Assembly: GCA_003248655.1 (NCBI GenBank)
Contig: QFPM01000001.1
Coordinates: 124,001 to 188,000 of the forward strand
DNA from: Microbacterium sp.
Lineage (GTDB): Bacteria; Actinomycetota; Actinomycetes; Actinomycetales; Microbacteriaceae
Reading direction: 5' to 3'
Length of the DNA stretch: 64,000 nt
The notes beneath the pieces are model-generated. The model did no database searches. It was not told where the DNA came from and saw only the letters and a program-made list of their open reading frames with translations. Below are positions 53,458 to 60,846 of the stretch, piece after piece (within the stretch, counting starts at the first letter, position 1; the number at the start of each line of letters is the position of its first letter). The translations under genes were made by a program, and so were the position numbers.

Positions 53458-55376
53458 GGCGACGCCCGGTCAGATTCTTCGAAGCCTTCGATCCGCGCTG
53501 ACGCAAGCTGTTGCGCGGCGAGCTCCGCGTAGAGCCCGCCGCGGGCGATGAGTTCGGCGTGGGTGCCCGACTCGATGATGCGCCCCGCGTCGATGACGTG
53601 GATGATGTCGGCGCCGATGACGGTCGAGAGTCGGTGCGCGATCGACAGGGTCGTCCGGCCAGTTGCCGCGTTGTCGAGCGCCTCTTGGACGACGCGTTCG
53701 GACACCGTGTCGAGAGCCGACGTCGCCTCGTCGAGTAGCAGCACCGGCGGGTCTTTCAGCAGCACACGCGCGATCGCGATGCGCTGCTTCTCGCCGCCCG
53801 ACAGGCGGTAGCCCCGCTCGCCCACGACCGTGTCATACCCGCGCGCGAAACCCAGGATGACGTGGTGGATGTTCGCTGCCGTGCACGCGGCTTCGAGTTC
53901 GGCATCCGTCGCGTCCGGCTTGGCGTAGCGGAGGTTCTCGCGAATCGTCGCGTGAAAAAGGTAGGTCTCCTGCGAGACGATGCCGATGTGGTCGACGATC
54001 GACTCCTGCGTGAGGGTCTTGACGTCTGCGCCCGCGAACAGCACGCGCCCCTCCGAGGCCTCGTAGAGCCTCGGCGCGAGGTACAGAATCGTTGTCTTGC
54101 CCGCCCCTGACGGCCCGACGAACGCGACGTGCTGGCCGTGCTCGGCGACGAACGACACGCCGCCGAGCGTCGGGCGGGCATCCCGCGCGGCGTCGGGGTA
54201 GCGGAAGACCACGTCGTCGAACTCGACGCGCCCGAGCGGCCCGGGGGCCTCCGCGACGGAGATGGCACCGGGCGCGTCGCGAATGGCGGGCACCAGATCG
54301 AGGTACTCGAAGATGCGGGCGAACAGCGCCTTCGAGGTCTGCAGATCCAGGGCGACGCGCATGAGCCCCATGAGCGGCTGCAGCAGGCGCGCCTGCACCG
54401 TCGTGAAGGCGACGATCGTGCCGGCCGTGATCGTGTCTGTGCCACCGGTGATGAGGTAGCCCGACACGAGGTAGATCACGGCGGGAACGGATGCCATGAG
54501 CACCTGCACGACGGCGAAGAAGCCTTGGCCGCTCATCGCGCGGCGCACCTGCAGCGTGACCTGGTTCGCGTTCTCCTCCCGGAAACGCGCCGACTCGGTG
54601 CGCTGTCGGTTGAACGCCTTCGACAGCAGGATGCCGCTGACCGACAGCGTTTCCTGCGTGATGGAGGTGAGCTCCGACAGCGACTCCTGCGTCTGCCCCG
54701 CGATGCGGGCGCGCACCTGGCCGACTCGCCGCTGCACGAAGACCAGGATCGGCATGAGGAAGACCGCGATGAGCGTCAGCCGCCAGTCGATCAGGACCAT
54801 CGCGACAAGCGCCGAAACGACAGTCACCGCGTTGCCGAGGATGCTCGTCACGGTGTTCGTGAGCACCCCCGAGACTCCTCCGACGTCGTTCTGCAGCCGT
54901 GACTGTATGACCCCGGTCTTCGTGCGGGTGAAGAAGCTCAGCTCCATGGCCTGCAGGTGATCGAACAGCCGCACGCGCAGGTCGCCCGTGACCGCATTGC
55001 CGACGGTAGAGGTCAGCCACGTCTGCGCGACACCCAGGGCCGCGGACAGCAGGAACAGCCCGATCATGAGCCCGACGAGTCGCCACAGCAGCCCAAGATC
55101 GACGCCAGAGCCGTTCGCCGGGAAGAGCGCGTCGTCGAAGATCTGCTGGATGATCAGCGGCGGGATGACCCCGATCGCGGCGCCCACGATGACCAGCGCG
55201 GCTGTCACCACGATCCGCCCGAGGTAAGGGCGGAAAATCTCGACGATCCGCCGGCCGAGGTCGGGGATCTCGGGGGCGTCGGCGTTGAGCTTTCGCTGCG
55301 ACTCCTCGTCGACGCCGCGGAAAGCGGGGCGGCCTGCCATCCCGCCCATCCCGCCCCCGTGACCGCCCATGCTCAT
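53445..55376 (-). CDS. ABC transporter, fused permease-ATPase (exporter type)
   Basis: A 643-residue half-transporter with a Gly/Met-rich N-terminus (MSMGGHGGGMGGMAGRP), a six-helix type 1 exporter membrane domain (about 45-350) and an ATPase domain with Walker A GPSGAGKT, signature LSGGEKQR, Walker B LLLDEATSALD and the H-loop His in LSIAHRLST. It should dimerise to export a drug, lipid or peptide. TAGAGT ends 6 nt before ATG 55376. The Met/His-rich start is odd and may bind metal. Confidence 0.92.
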   Translation of the reverse strand: MSMGGHGGGMGGMAGRPAFRGVDEESQRKLNADAPEIPDLGRRIVEIFRPYLGRIVVTAALVIVGAAIGVIPPLIIQQIFDDALFPANGSGVDLGLLWRLVGLMIGLFLLSAALGVAQTWLTSTVGNAVTGDLRVRLFDHLQAMELSFFTRTKTGVIQSRLQNDVGGVSGVLTNTVTSILGNAVTVVSALVAMVLIDWRLTLIAVFLMPILVFVQRRVGQVRARIAGQTQESLSELTSITQETLSVSGILLSKAFNRQRTESARFREENANQVTLQVRRAMSGQGFFAVVQVLMASVPAVIYLVSGYLITGGTDTITAGTIVAFTTVQARLLQPLMGLMRVALDLQTSKALFARIFEYLDLVPAIRDAPGAISVAEAPGPLGRVEFDDVVFRYPDAARDARPTLGGVSFVAEHGQHVAFVGPSGAGKTTILYLAPRLYEASEGRVLFAGADVKTLTQESIVDHIGIVSQETYLFHATIRENLRYAKPDATDAELEAACTAANIHHVILGFARGYDTVVGERGYRLSGGEKQRIAIARVLLKDPPVLLLDEATSALDTVSERVVQEALDNAATGRTTLSIAHRLSTVIGADIIHVIDAGRIIESGTHAELIARGGLYAELAAQQLASARIEGFEESDRASPQRG

Positions 55377-55382
55377 GGCGTC

Positions 55383-55388
55383 ACTCTA
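55383..55388 (-). promoter_or_regulatory. -10 box of ABC exporter (leaderless)
   Basis: TAGAGT on the minus strand, 6 nt from ATG 55376. Confidence 0.55.
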
Positions 55389-55419
55389 GCCAGCGCCGCC
55401 GACATGCTAGCCCGGTGGG

Positions 55420-56067
55420 TCACCCCAGGCCCGAGACGAGGTTGATGACGGATGCCAGGATGACCGCACCGAACAGATACGCCAGCAACGTCTGCGCGAC
55501 GACGATGCGGCGGATCTCGTTGGTCGTCACGTTCGTGTCGGAGACCTGGTAGGTCATCCCGAGTCCGACCGAGAAGTAGCCGAAATCGGAGTACATCGGA
55601 GGCTCCTCCTGGTTGAAGTCGATACCTCCCCGACGCCCCGCCTCCACGTTTCCGTAATAGCGGTGCGCATAGCGCAACATGTAGTCGACCTGGATCAGTG
55701 CCCACGACGACGCCACCGCGAGCACCGCCACCCCGGCGATCGCGAAGCGAAGGGCGTGCTCATCCGGCCCGAGGACCAGCACAGCGACGACCGCGAGCAG
55801 GCTCGCGACGCTGCCGATGACGGCGATAGAACGGGCCACGGTCCGGCCCGGGTCGACCGAGGTCGCGTGCTCGCGCGTCTCGTCGGCATCCATGGGCCAC
55901 AGGGCGGTCAGCAGCCACGTGACGTTCGTGATCGCCGTTGCCGACCAGCCGGCGAGAAGGCCCGCGGGCCAGCCGAGCAAGGGAACCGCAACCACGGCGA
56001 CGAGGACGCCGACCGCGATCGAGAGCGGCCCGCGAACGGCGACACGGTAGTGACGATGGGATGCCAT
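55420..56067 (-). CDS. DUF1345 family membrane protein
   Basis: A 215-residue protein with five predicted transmembrane helices. The signature near the end, YSDFGYFSVGLGMTYQVSD followed by IRRIVVAQTLLAYLFG, identifies DUF1345, a family of unknown function that resembles ion-channel pore regions in its conserved FGYFSVGLGM stretch. CACGAT lies 6 nt before ATG 56067. It is divergent from the MFS gene. Confidence 0.85.
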   Translation of the reverse strand: MASHRHYRVAVRGPLSIAVGVLVAVVAVPLLGWPAGLLAGWSATAITNVTWLLTALWPMDADETREHATSVDPGRTVARSIAVIGSVASLLAVVAVLVLGPDEHALRFAIAGVAVLAVASSWALIQVDYMLRYAHRYYGNVEAGRRGGIDFNQEEPPMYSDFGYFSVGLGMTYQVSDTNVTTNEIRRIVVAQTLLAYLFGAVILASVINLVSGLG

Positions 56068-56208
56068 GCGGCGATCGTGCCACCGCGCGGCGGAATAGCG
56101 TGTCCGACCCGGCGGTTATGGTTGAGGTTCGTCCCGGCTCCCGGGCACGGCCTCCCCCCACAACACAGCCCGCCCCGCGGGCCGCGCCGCGAACATCAGA
56201 GGAGACCA

Positions 56209-57741
56209 ATGGCATCCGTCGAGACCGAGCAGAACAGCTCCGCCCGAGGCGAGAGCACGCCAGCGGCGTCTGCCGACCACTCCGCCACGGTCGGCGCGCG
56301 CGAAAGCCGGGTCATCTGGCTACTGCTCGCGGCCGCGTTCGTCGCGATCCTCAACGAGACCACGATGGGCGTCGCGATCCCGCATCTCGTCGACGACCTG
56401 GATATCACCCCCGTTCAGGCTCAGTGGCTCACGACCGCCTTCATGCTCACGATGGCCGTCGTGATCCCGACGACGGGGTTCCTCCTCAATCGCTTCTCGA
56501 CGCGCTCGATGTTCGCACTCGCGATGGGCCTCTTCTCGACCGGAACCCTCATCGCGCTCATCGCGCCGGGGTTCGCGGTGCTCGTCGTCGGGCGCGTCGT
56601 GCAGGCATCCGGCACCGCCATCATGATGCCTCTGCTCATGACGACGCTCATGACCGTCGTTCCCCCACACCTGCGCGGGCGGATGATGGGGCGCGTCAGC
56701 GTCGTCATCTCGCTCGCCCCGGCGATCGGCCCCACGATGGCGGGGATCGTCCTCGACACGCTCAGCTGGCGCTGGATCTTCGCGATCGTGCTGCCGATCG
56801 CTCTCGTCGCACTGCTGGTCGGGGTGCGCTGGATCACGAACATCGGCGAGCGCACGCACGCGCCGCTCGACGTGCTCTCGGTCGTGCTCTCCGCCCTCGG
56901 TTTCGGCGGGCTCGTGTTCGGGCTCAGCCAGATCGGCGGCAGTCACGGGAGCGGATCGGCAGCGGATGCCGCGGCGGCGAGCACCGCGACGCTCACCCTC
57001 GTGGTGTCCCTTTCGGTCGGCGCGGTCGCGCTCGGGCTGTTCATCTGGCGCCAGCTCGTCCTGCAGAAGGTCGACGACGCACTCCTCGACCTCCGGATCT
57101 TCCGCTCGGGCAACTTCTCACTGTCGGTCGCGCACTTCGCGGTGATGTCGCTCGCGTTCTTCGGGACGATCACCGCGCTGCCGTTCTACATGCAGGGGAC
57201 GCTCGGCCTGAGCGCGACCGATTCGGGGCTCGTCGTGCTCCCCGGTGCCCTCGCGATGGGCCTGCTGGGCCCGGTGATCGGCCGCATCTACGACCGCTGG
57301 GGCACGCGAGTGTTGCTCTTGCCGGGCACGATCATCGTGATCTCGATCCTGTGGGGTTTCACGACGCTCACCGAGTCGACGCCCGTGTGGATTCTCGTGG
57401 TGACACAGACGCTCCTGTCGATCGGGCTCGCGATGTCGTTCACGCCGCTGTTCACGGCATCCCTCGGCTCACTCGAGCCGAAGTTCTACTCGTACGGCAG
57501 TGCGACCGTGTCGACCGTCCAGCAGGTCGCGGGCGCCGCGGGAATCGCCCTGCTCATCACCGTCATGTCGGGTGCCTCGGCGGCGGCGAGTGCCGCCGGT
57601 GCGGCAGACCCGGCGGCGGGGGCGGCCGGTGCGCGTGCGGCGTTCCTGCTCGCGGCGATCATCGCGACGCCGCTGCTCATCAGCGCGTTCTTCATCCGCA
57701 AGCCCGCCGACAGCATCGGCGCGGGTCCGGGCGCGCACTGA
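56209..57741 (+). CDS. MFS multidrug efflux transporter, DHA2 family
   Basis: A 510-residue transporter with 12-14 transmembrane helices. Motif A-like sequence follows helix 2 (FLLNRFSTRSMFALAMGL), and the antiporter motif region PAIGPTMAGIVLD marks a drug/proton antiporter. A polar N-terminal tail of about 35 residues and an Ala/Gly-rich loop near residue 460 are present. AGAGGAG lies 5-8 nt before ATG 56209, so it has a leader. Confidence 0.9.
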   Translation: MASVETEQNSSARGESTPAASADHSATVGARESRVIWLLLAAAFVAILNETTMGVAIPHLVDDLDITPVQAQWLTTAFMLTMAVVIPTTGFLLNRFSTRSMFALAMGLFSTGTLIALIAPGFAVLVVGRVVQASGTAIMMPLLMTTLMTVVPPHLRGRMMGRVSVVISLAPAIGPTMAGIVLDTLSWRWIFAIVLPIALVALLVGVRWITNIGERTHAPLDVLSVVLSALGFGGLVFGLSQIGGSHGSGSAADAAAASTATLTLVVSLSVGAVALGLFIWRQLVLQKVDDALLDLRIFRSGNFSLSVAHFAVMSLAFFGTITALPFYMQGTLGLSATDSGLVVLPGALAMGLLGPVIGRIYDRWGTRVLLLPGTIIVISILWGFTTLTESTPVWILVVTQTLLSIGLAMSFTPLFTASLGSLEPKFYSYGSATVSTVQQVAGAAGIALLITVMSGASAAASAAGAADPAAGAAGARAAFLLAAIIATPLLISAFFIRKPADSIGAGPGAH

Positions 57742-57783
57742 CGTCAGACGGCGGCGCGCTCGCCGACCGCGCGGCCCCGGGGC

Positions 57784-57903
57784 TCAGTTGGTGCTGCAGC
57801 ACCCGCCGCCGCAGCACGACGCGGCCTCGTCGACCGGCGCGAGCAGGTTCTTCTCGTCGGGGACGGGCTGGAGCGTGGGAGCAGGGAGGTTCGACGTCGC
57901 CAT
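57784..57903 (-). CDS. 39-residue Cys-rich protein
   Basis: A 39-residue protein whose C-terminus is EAASCCGGGCCSTN: four Cys as two pairs around three Gly, a plausible soft-metal or redox site. TAGAAT, the best -10 match in the window, ends 6 nt before ATG 57903 and strongly supports expression as a leaderless message. It is near a CDF metal exporter and a CmtR-type sensor, both also Cys-rich at their C-termini, so a metal-buffering role is an attractive inference. Confidence 0.7.
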   Translation of the reverse strand: MATSNLPAPTLQPVPDEKNLLAPVDEAASCCGGGCCSTN

Positions 57904-57909
57904 GAGCCG

Positions 57910-57915
57910 ATTCTA
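57910..57915 (-). promoter_or_regulatory. -10 box of Cys-rich micro-protein (leaderless)
   Basis: TAGAAT on the minus strand, 6 nt from ATG 57903. Confidence 0.6.
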
Positions 57916-57942
57916 CGTCGGCGGGATGCCGGCGCGGCTCAT

Positions 57943-58362
57943 TCAGACGACCACTTCGACTCGCACGCCGACCGCTTCGTACGTCGGCTTAGCGCGGGCA
58001 TCCCGGGTGGCGAGAACCAGATCGAGCTCGCGCGCCGCCATCGCGACCAGACCGTCGTAGGTCGCACCGCCCGCTATGCCGAGACTGGCGAACCTCCGAT
58101 GTGCCGCTGACGCCGCCTCGGGTGACAGCGGGAGATTCACGATGAAGTTCTCGTCGATCAAAAGTGCAGCGTCCGCAGGCGCGAGGCGGGCGTCCCCGGG
58201 AAGACGGGTCAAGACGGAGTAGGTCTCAGCGAGTGCGTGCCCGCACAGCACCAGTGAGCGGTTCGCCGCCCACAATCTGACCGCGCGATGAGCCACGTGC
58301 GAGGCGGCCAGAAGCGGCACCGCAACGCTCGTATCGACGGCACAGTTCGACTGGTCGGTCAA
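57943..58362 (-). CDS. vapC: PIN-domain ribonuclease toxin, VapC family
   Basis: A 139-residue PIN-domain protein with the acidic site residues in CAVDTSVAVPLL, HALAETYSVL, ATYDGLVAMA and LATRDARAK. It would cut a specific RNA when freed from its antitoxin. It overlaps the upstream antitoxin gene by 4 bp. It belongs to a different VapC subgroup from the first pair at 17.5 kb, having low similarity outside the active site. Confidence 0.88.
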   Translation of the reverse strand: MTDQSNCAVDTSVAVPLLAASHVAHRAVRLWAANRSLVLCGHALAETYSVLTRLPGDARLAPADAALLIDENFIVNLPLSPEAASAAHRRFASLGIAGGATYDGLVAMAARELDLVLATRDARAKPTYEAVGVRVEVVV

Positions 58363-58598
58363 CGCCGTCCTGCGTCGATCAATCCGAAGAGCTGTTCATC
58401 CGTCACGACGGTCGCCGCGTGTGAGACCAGGCGACCCCCGGCATCCCTCTCCAGCCGAGCAGTTCGCCCGTCAGCCGTGATCTGCACACCACTGCCGTAG
58501 AGCGAGATGTCGACCTTGGAGCCCGGCATAAGTCCGAGCGAGTCGCGGATGCTCTTGGGAAGCAGAATCCGCCCTCCCGAATCGATCGCAACCTTCAT
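58359..58598 (-). CDS. vapB: AbrB/MazE-fold antitoxin (VapB)
   Basis: A 79-residue protein beginning MKVAIDSGGRILLPKSIRDS, a SpoVT-AbrB swapped-hairpin DNA-binding domain, followed by an acidic C-terminal toxin-binding tail. TAACGT ends 6 nt before ATG 58598, so the module is probably leaderless and autoregulated. Only 4 nt separate its start from the stop codon of the CDF transporter gene. Confidence 0.87.
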   Translation of the reverse strand: MKVAIDSGGRILLPKSIRDSLGLMPGSKVDISLYGSGVQITADGRTARLERDAGGRLVSHAATVVTDEQLFGLIDAGRR

Positions 58599-58602
58599 GG
58601 GA

Positions 58603-59313
58603 TTACGTTACCACTCGGTCCCCAGAAGACCTCGGCGAGCAGCATCCGTCCTCGCACGGGTCGCTGATGCGTTCGCCCGTAAGCACCGATACCGGTGCGG
58701 CGCAGCATGCGTCACCCTTCCATGCTTCGATGCCTTCACGGATGGCGAAGACAGCGATGACGAGCGCCGCGACCGAGTCCGCCCACGCCCAGCCCCACAG
58801 GCTGTTCAGGAGCAGCCCCACGAGCACCGCGGCGGAGAGATAGGTGCAGATGAGCGTCTGCTTCGAGTCGGCGATGGCGGATGCCGACCCGAGCTCGCGC
58901 CCGGCGCGGCGCTCGAACCACGACAGGAAGGGCATGACAACGAGGCTCAGCGCGGCGAGCGCGATCCCGACCGGGGAATGCTCCGCCTCGCGCAGGCCCG
59001 ACAGCGAGAGCACCGCGTCGACGGCGACGTAGGATGCGAGACCGAAGAACGACACGGCGATGACCCGCAGCGCGACCTTCTCACGGCGCTCTGGATCGGG
59101 AGCCGCGAACTGCCACGCGACCGCCGCTGCGGAGAGCACCTCGACGACCGAATCGAGCCCGAAGCCGATGAGCGCGGCTGAGGATGCCGCGTGACCGGCG
59201 GCGAGCGCGACGATCGCCTCGATGACGTTCCAGGCGATCGTGATTGTCACGACGATACGGATACGGCGCCGGAGCACCGCGACACGCTCGGGCGACGTGC
59301 TTGTCATCGTCAC
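58603..59313 (-). CDS. cation diffusion facilitator (CDF) family metal exporter
   Basis: A 236-residue six-helix transporter. Asp residues in the second and fifth helices (FGLDSVVEVLSA and WADSVAALVIAV) form the transport site. It lacks the usual long cytoplasmic domain and ends in a Cys-rich tail (GDACCAAP, then PCEDGCCSP) that could bind soft metals. GTG 59313 overlaps the stop of the cmtR-like gene (GTGA), so it is under that sensor's control, pointing to Cd/Pb/Zn-type efflux. Confidence 0.88.
   Translation of the reverse strand: MTMTSTSPERVAVLRRRIRIVVTITIAWNVIEAIVALAAGHAASSAALIGFGLDSVVEVLSAAAVAWQFAAPDPERREKVALRVIAVSFFGLASYVAVDAVLSLSGLREAEHSPVGIALAALSLVVMPFLSWFERRAGRELGSASAIADSKQTLICTYLSAAVLVGLLLNSLWGWAWADSVAALVIAVFAIREGIEAWKGDACCAAPVSVLTGERISDPCEDGCCSPRSSGDRVVT
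58605..58610 (-). promoter_or_regulatory. -10 box of second vapBC (leaderless)
   Basis: TAACGT on the minus strand, 6 nt from ATG 58598. It is located inside the 3' end of the CDF gene. Confidence 0.5.
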
Positions 59314-59672
59314 CGCACGTCTCCGCAGTCGCTACAGCATCCCGGCACCGTGCACGAGGCATCCATGCACGGCATCCCCTCGTCGACTGCCAAGACGATC
59401 TCAACGAGCGACCGCAGGGCATCCGCGAGGTACGAATCGGCGATCTCGTACCGCGTCATCCGCCCCTCTGGCACCGCGACGACGATCCCGCAACCGCGCA
59501 GGCACGCGAGGTGGTTGGACACATTGGTGCGCGTGAGCGCGAGCTCTTCAGCGAGGCGGGCCGGGTATCCGGGTGCATCGAGCAGCGAGAGCAGGATGCG
59601 AGAACGGCTCGTATCTGCCATGGCGCGACCGAGCCTGTTCATGACGTCGACCCGCGAGGCAATAGTCAGCAT
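59310..59672 (-). CDS. cmtR: ArsR-family metal sensor, CmtR type
   Basis: A 120-residue winged-helix repressor. Cys57 and Cys61 (NHLACLRGC) and Cys102 occupy exactly the positions that bind Cd(II)/Pb(II) in mycobacterial CmtR. Four more Cys follow in the tail (SCTVPGCCSDCGD). It represses itself and the coupled CDF exporter until metal binds. The ATG lies in the centre of a 22-bp palindrome, and TATAGT ends 6 nt upstream, so operator, promoter and start codon coincide. Confidence 0.92.
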   Translation of the reverse strand: MLTIASRVDVMNRLGRAMADTSRSRILLSLLDAPGYPARLAEELALTRTNVSNHLACLRGCGIVVAVPEGRMTRYEIADSYLADALRSLVEIVLAVDEGMPCMDASCTVPGCCSDCGDVR

Positions 59673-59683
59673 GTGCTGACTAT
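59662..59683. promoter_or_regulatory. CmtR operator palindrome
   Basis: ATAGTCAGCA-TG-TGCTGACTAT has perfect 10-bp arms. It covers the -10 box (TATAGT, 59679-59684) and the first codons of cmtR; a bound dimer would block both open-complex formation and the transcript 5' end. Confidence 0.8.
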
Positions 59684-59699
59684 ACAGCGGACGCTGACG

Positions 59700-60134
59700 T
59701 CAACTCACGACGGGGGCGCCAAATCCCTCGTATGTGCCGTGACAGTACTGGGCGATCGCGAGCATCAGCTGGAGGGAGTGGCGCACGGAGTCATCCTCCA
59801 GATCCTCGAGGCAACTCGTCTCGAGGATCCAACGCGGGCGGCCGTTGGTTCGCAGAAGGCGAACTGTGCGAGTCTGCCTGATGATCTTGAGCGCGCGAAA
59901 CGCGTGCCAGCGCCGACGGAAGTACAGGGTGTGGTCCACTTGGCGCTCGACTCGAAGGTCATCGCCCTGCTCGATCCTCACGGCGCGATGCTTCAGCCAA
60001 CGCCTCCATTCGTACTCGAATTGGTCACTGACATCGATCCCGGCGGCCAAAGTTCCTCCTCTCTCGTCATGGGCGCAGAACATGCGGAACTCGACCGAGC
60101 CTGGAGAGCAGGTGATTGGGTACGTATGGTTCAT
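59700..60134 (-). CDS. hypothetical protein, atypical codon use
   Basis: A 144-residue protein of unrecognised family, rich in Arg, His and Trp (for example YEWRRWLKHRAVRIEQ). It has no signal peptide or membrane segment. Codons ending in A or T are clearly more common than in the surrounding host genes, suggesting acquisition from elsewhere. Its ATG lies in a small palindrome (GTATG-GTT-CATAC, 60124-60136). It is followed on the right by the left copy of the ychF-derived repeat. Confidence 0.55.
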   Translation of the reverse strand: MNHTYPITCSPGSVEFRMFCAHDERGGTLAAGIDVSDQFEYEWRRWLKHRAVRIEQGDDLRVERQVDHTLYFRRRWHAFRALKIIRQTRTVRLLRTNGRPRWILETSCLEDLEDDSVRHSLQLMLAIAQYCHGTYEGFGAPVVS

Positions 60135-60147
60135 ACCATCGTGATAC

Positions 60148-60180
60148 CTAACTGTGGCGGAACTCCACGACGTCGCCGTC
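60148..60180. repeat. 33-bp direct repeat, distal copy of the ychF 3' end
   Basis: Identical to 60814-60846, which is the natural last ten codons plus TAG of ychF. Here the sequence is detached from ychF, 14 nt from the mazF stop codon. It marks the left border of a 666-bp islet. Confidence 0.95.
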
Positions 60181-60194
60181 TCGCATTCCCAGAG

Positions 60195-60542
60195 TCACGG
60201 CAACGCGATGAAATCGCGCAACCACTGATCGACTTCGCGCATCACTCCAACATCGATCATTCCAGCAATGTCAAACAATCGTTCCCGTGTGACAGTGCGG
60301 GGCTGCTCGGTCATGGCGTACGTGTCACCAGGCAAGTTCAGGTTCTGTCCGGTGAGCAACACATGGTTTGGCCACCCACGGTCGCGTGTCGTGCACGGAA
60401 CGATGATGGCGAGGGTGTCCGCCTGTTCCAGATAGAGGTCGCTCGCGATCACCAACGCGGGCCTGCGGCCAGACTGCTCCCGTCCACGAACTGGGTCGAG
60501 CTCGGCCCAGACCACCATGCCTCGGCGAAGCTCAGACTTCAT
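60195..60542 (-). CDS. mazF: MazF/PemK-family mRNA interferase toxin
   Basis: A 115-residue toxin of the MazF fold. It begins MKSELRRGMVVWAELDPVRG, the RNA-binding Arg region reads REQSGRRPALVIASD, and a conserved Thr/Arg segment is in IIVPCTTRDRGWPNHV. It cleaves single-stranded RNA at short motifs when free of antitoxin. ATG 60542 lies inside the end of the antitoxin gene (11-bp overlap). Codon use is less GC-biased than the host's. Confidence 0.88.
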   Translation of the reverse strand: MKSELRRGMVVWAELDPVRGREQSGRRPALVIASDLYLEQADTLAIIVPCTTRDRGWPNHVLLTGQNLNLPGDTYAMTEQPRTVTRERLFDIAGMIDVGVMREVDQWLRDFIALP

Positions 60543-60762
60543 CGAGCAGTGCACCCGAGGCGAGATCCCACGATGCGAACTCATCCCAATACTCGGGATC
60601 AGCACCACGGAAGGCTCGCCCGAACAACTCCATACGGCGACGACGCTCATACGCATCGAGCAAGCTCTCAATCAACCCTGCAGCCGGAAGCCCACGCTCC
60701 TGCGCATCACGGTTGATGCGATCCCTGAGCTGGGTGGACACCTTGATTGTCGTCATACTCAC
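60532..60762 (-). CDS. mazE: MazE-like antitoxin
   Basis: A 76-residue protein. The N-terminal TIKVSTQLRDRINRDAQERG resembles a ribbon-helix-helix DNA-binding motif, and the C-terminal acidic/aromatic part (ADPEYWDEFASWDLASG) should bind MazF. TATACT ends 7 nt before GTG 60762; ATG 60756 is the alternative start. The upstream palindrome at 60771-60788 is the likely autoregulatory operator. Confidence 0.82.
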   Translation of the reverse strand: MSMTTIKVSTQLRDRINRDAQERGLPAAGLIESLLDAYERRRRMELFGRAFRGADPEYWDEFASWDLASGALLDEV

Positions 60763-60770
60763 GTATCAGA

Positions 60771-60788
60771 GTATACCCTGAGGTATAC
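60771..60788. promoter_or_regulatory. mazEF operator and promoter
   Basis: GTATACC-CTGA-GGTATAC is a perfect 7-bp-arm palindrome overlapping the -10 box TATACT (60770-60775) of mazEF, placed for autorepression by MazE or the MazEF complex. Confidence 0.65.
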
Positions 60789-60813
60789 GTGTAAGACTGC
60801 CGGTTGAAGGTGG

Positions 60814-60846
60814 CTAACTGTGGCGGAACTCCACGACGTCGCCGTC
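60814..60846. repeat. 33-bp direct repeat, native copy at the ychF 3' end
   Basis: It starts exactly at the ychF stop codon and covers its last ten codons. It is identical to 60148-60180, and together they flank mazEF. Confidence 0.95.

Noticed and set aside
60148..60846. Prophage or full integrative element
   Set aside because: Only 666 bp lie between the direct repeats and no integrase, transposase or tRNA is present, so only an islet is claimed.
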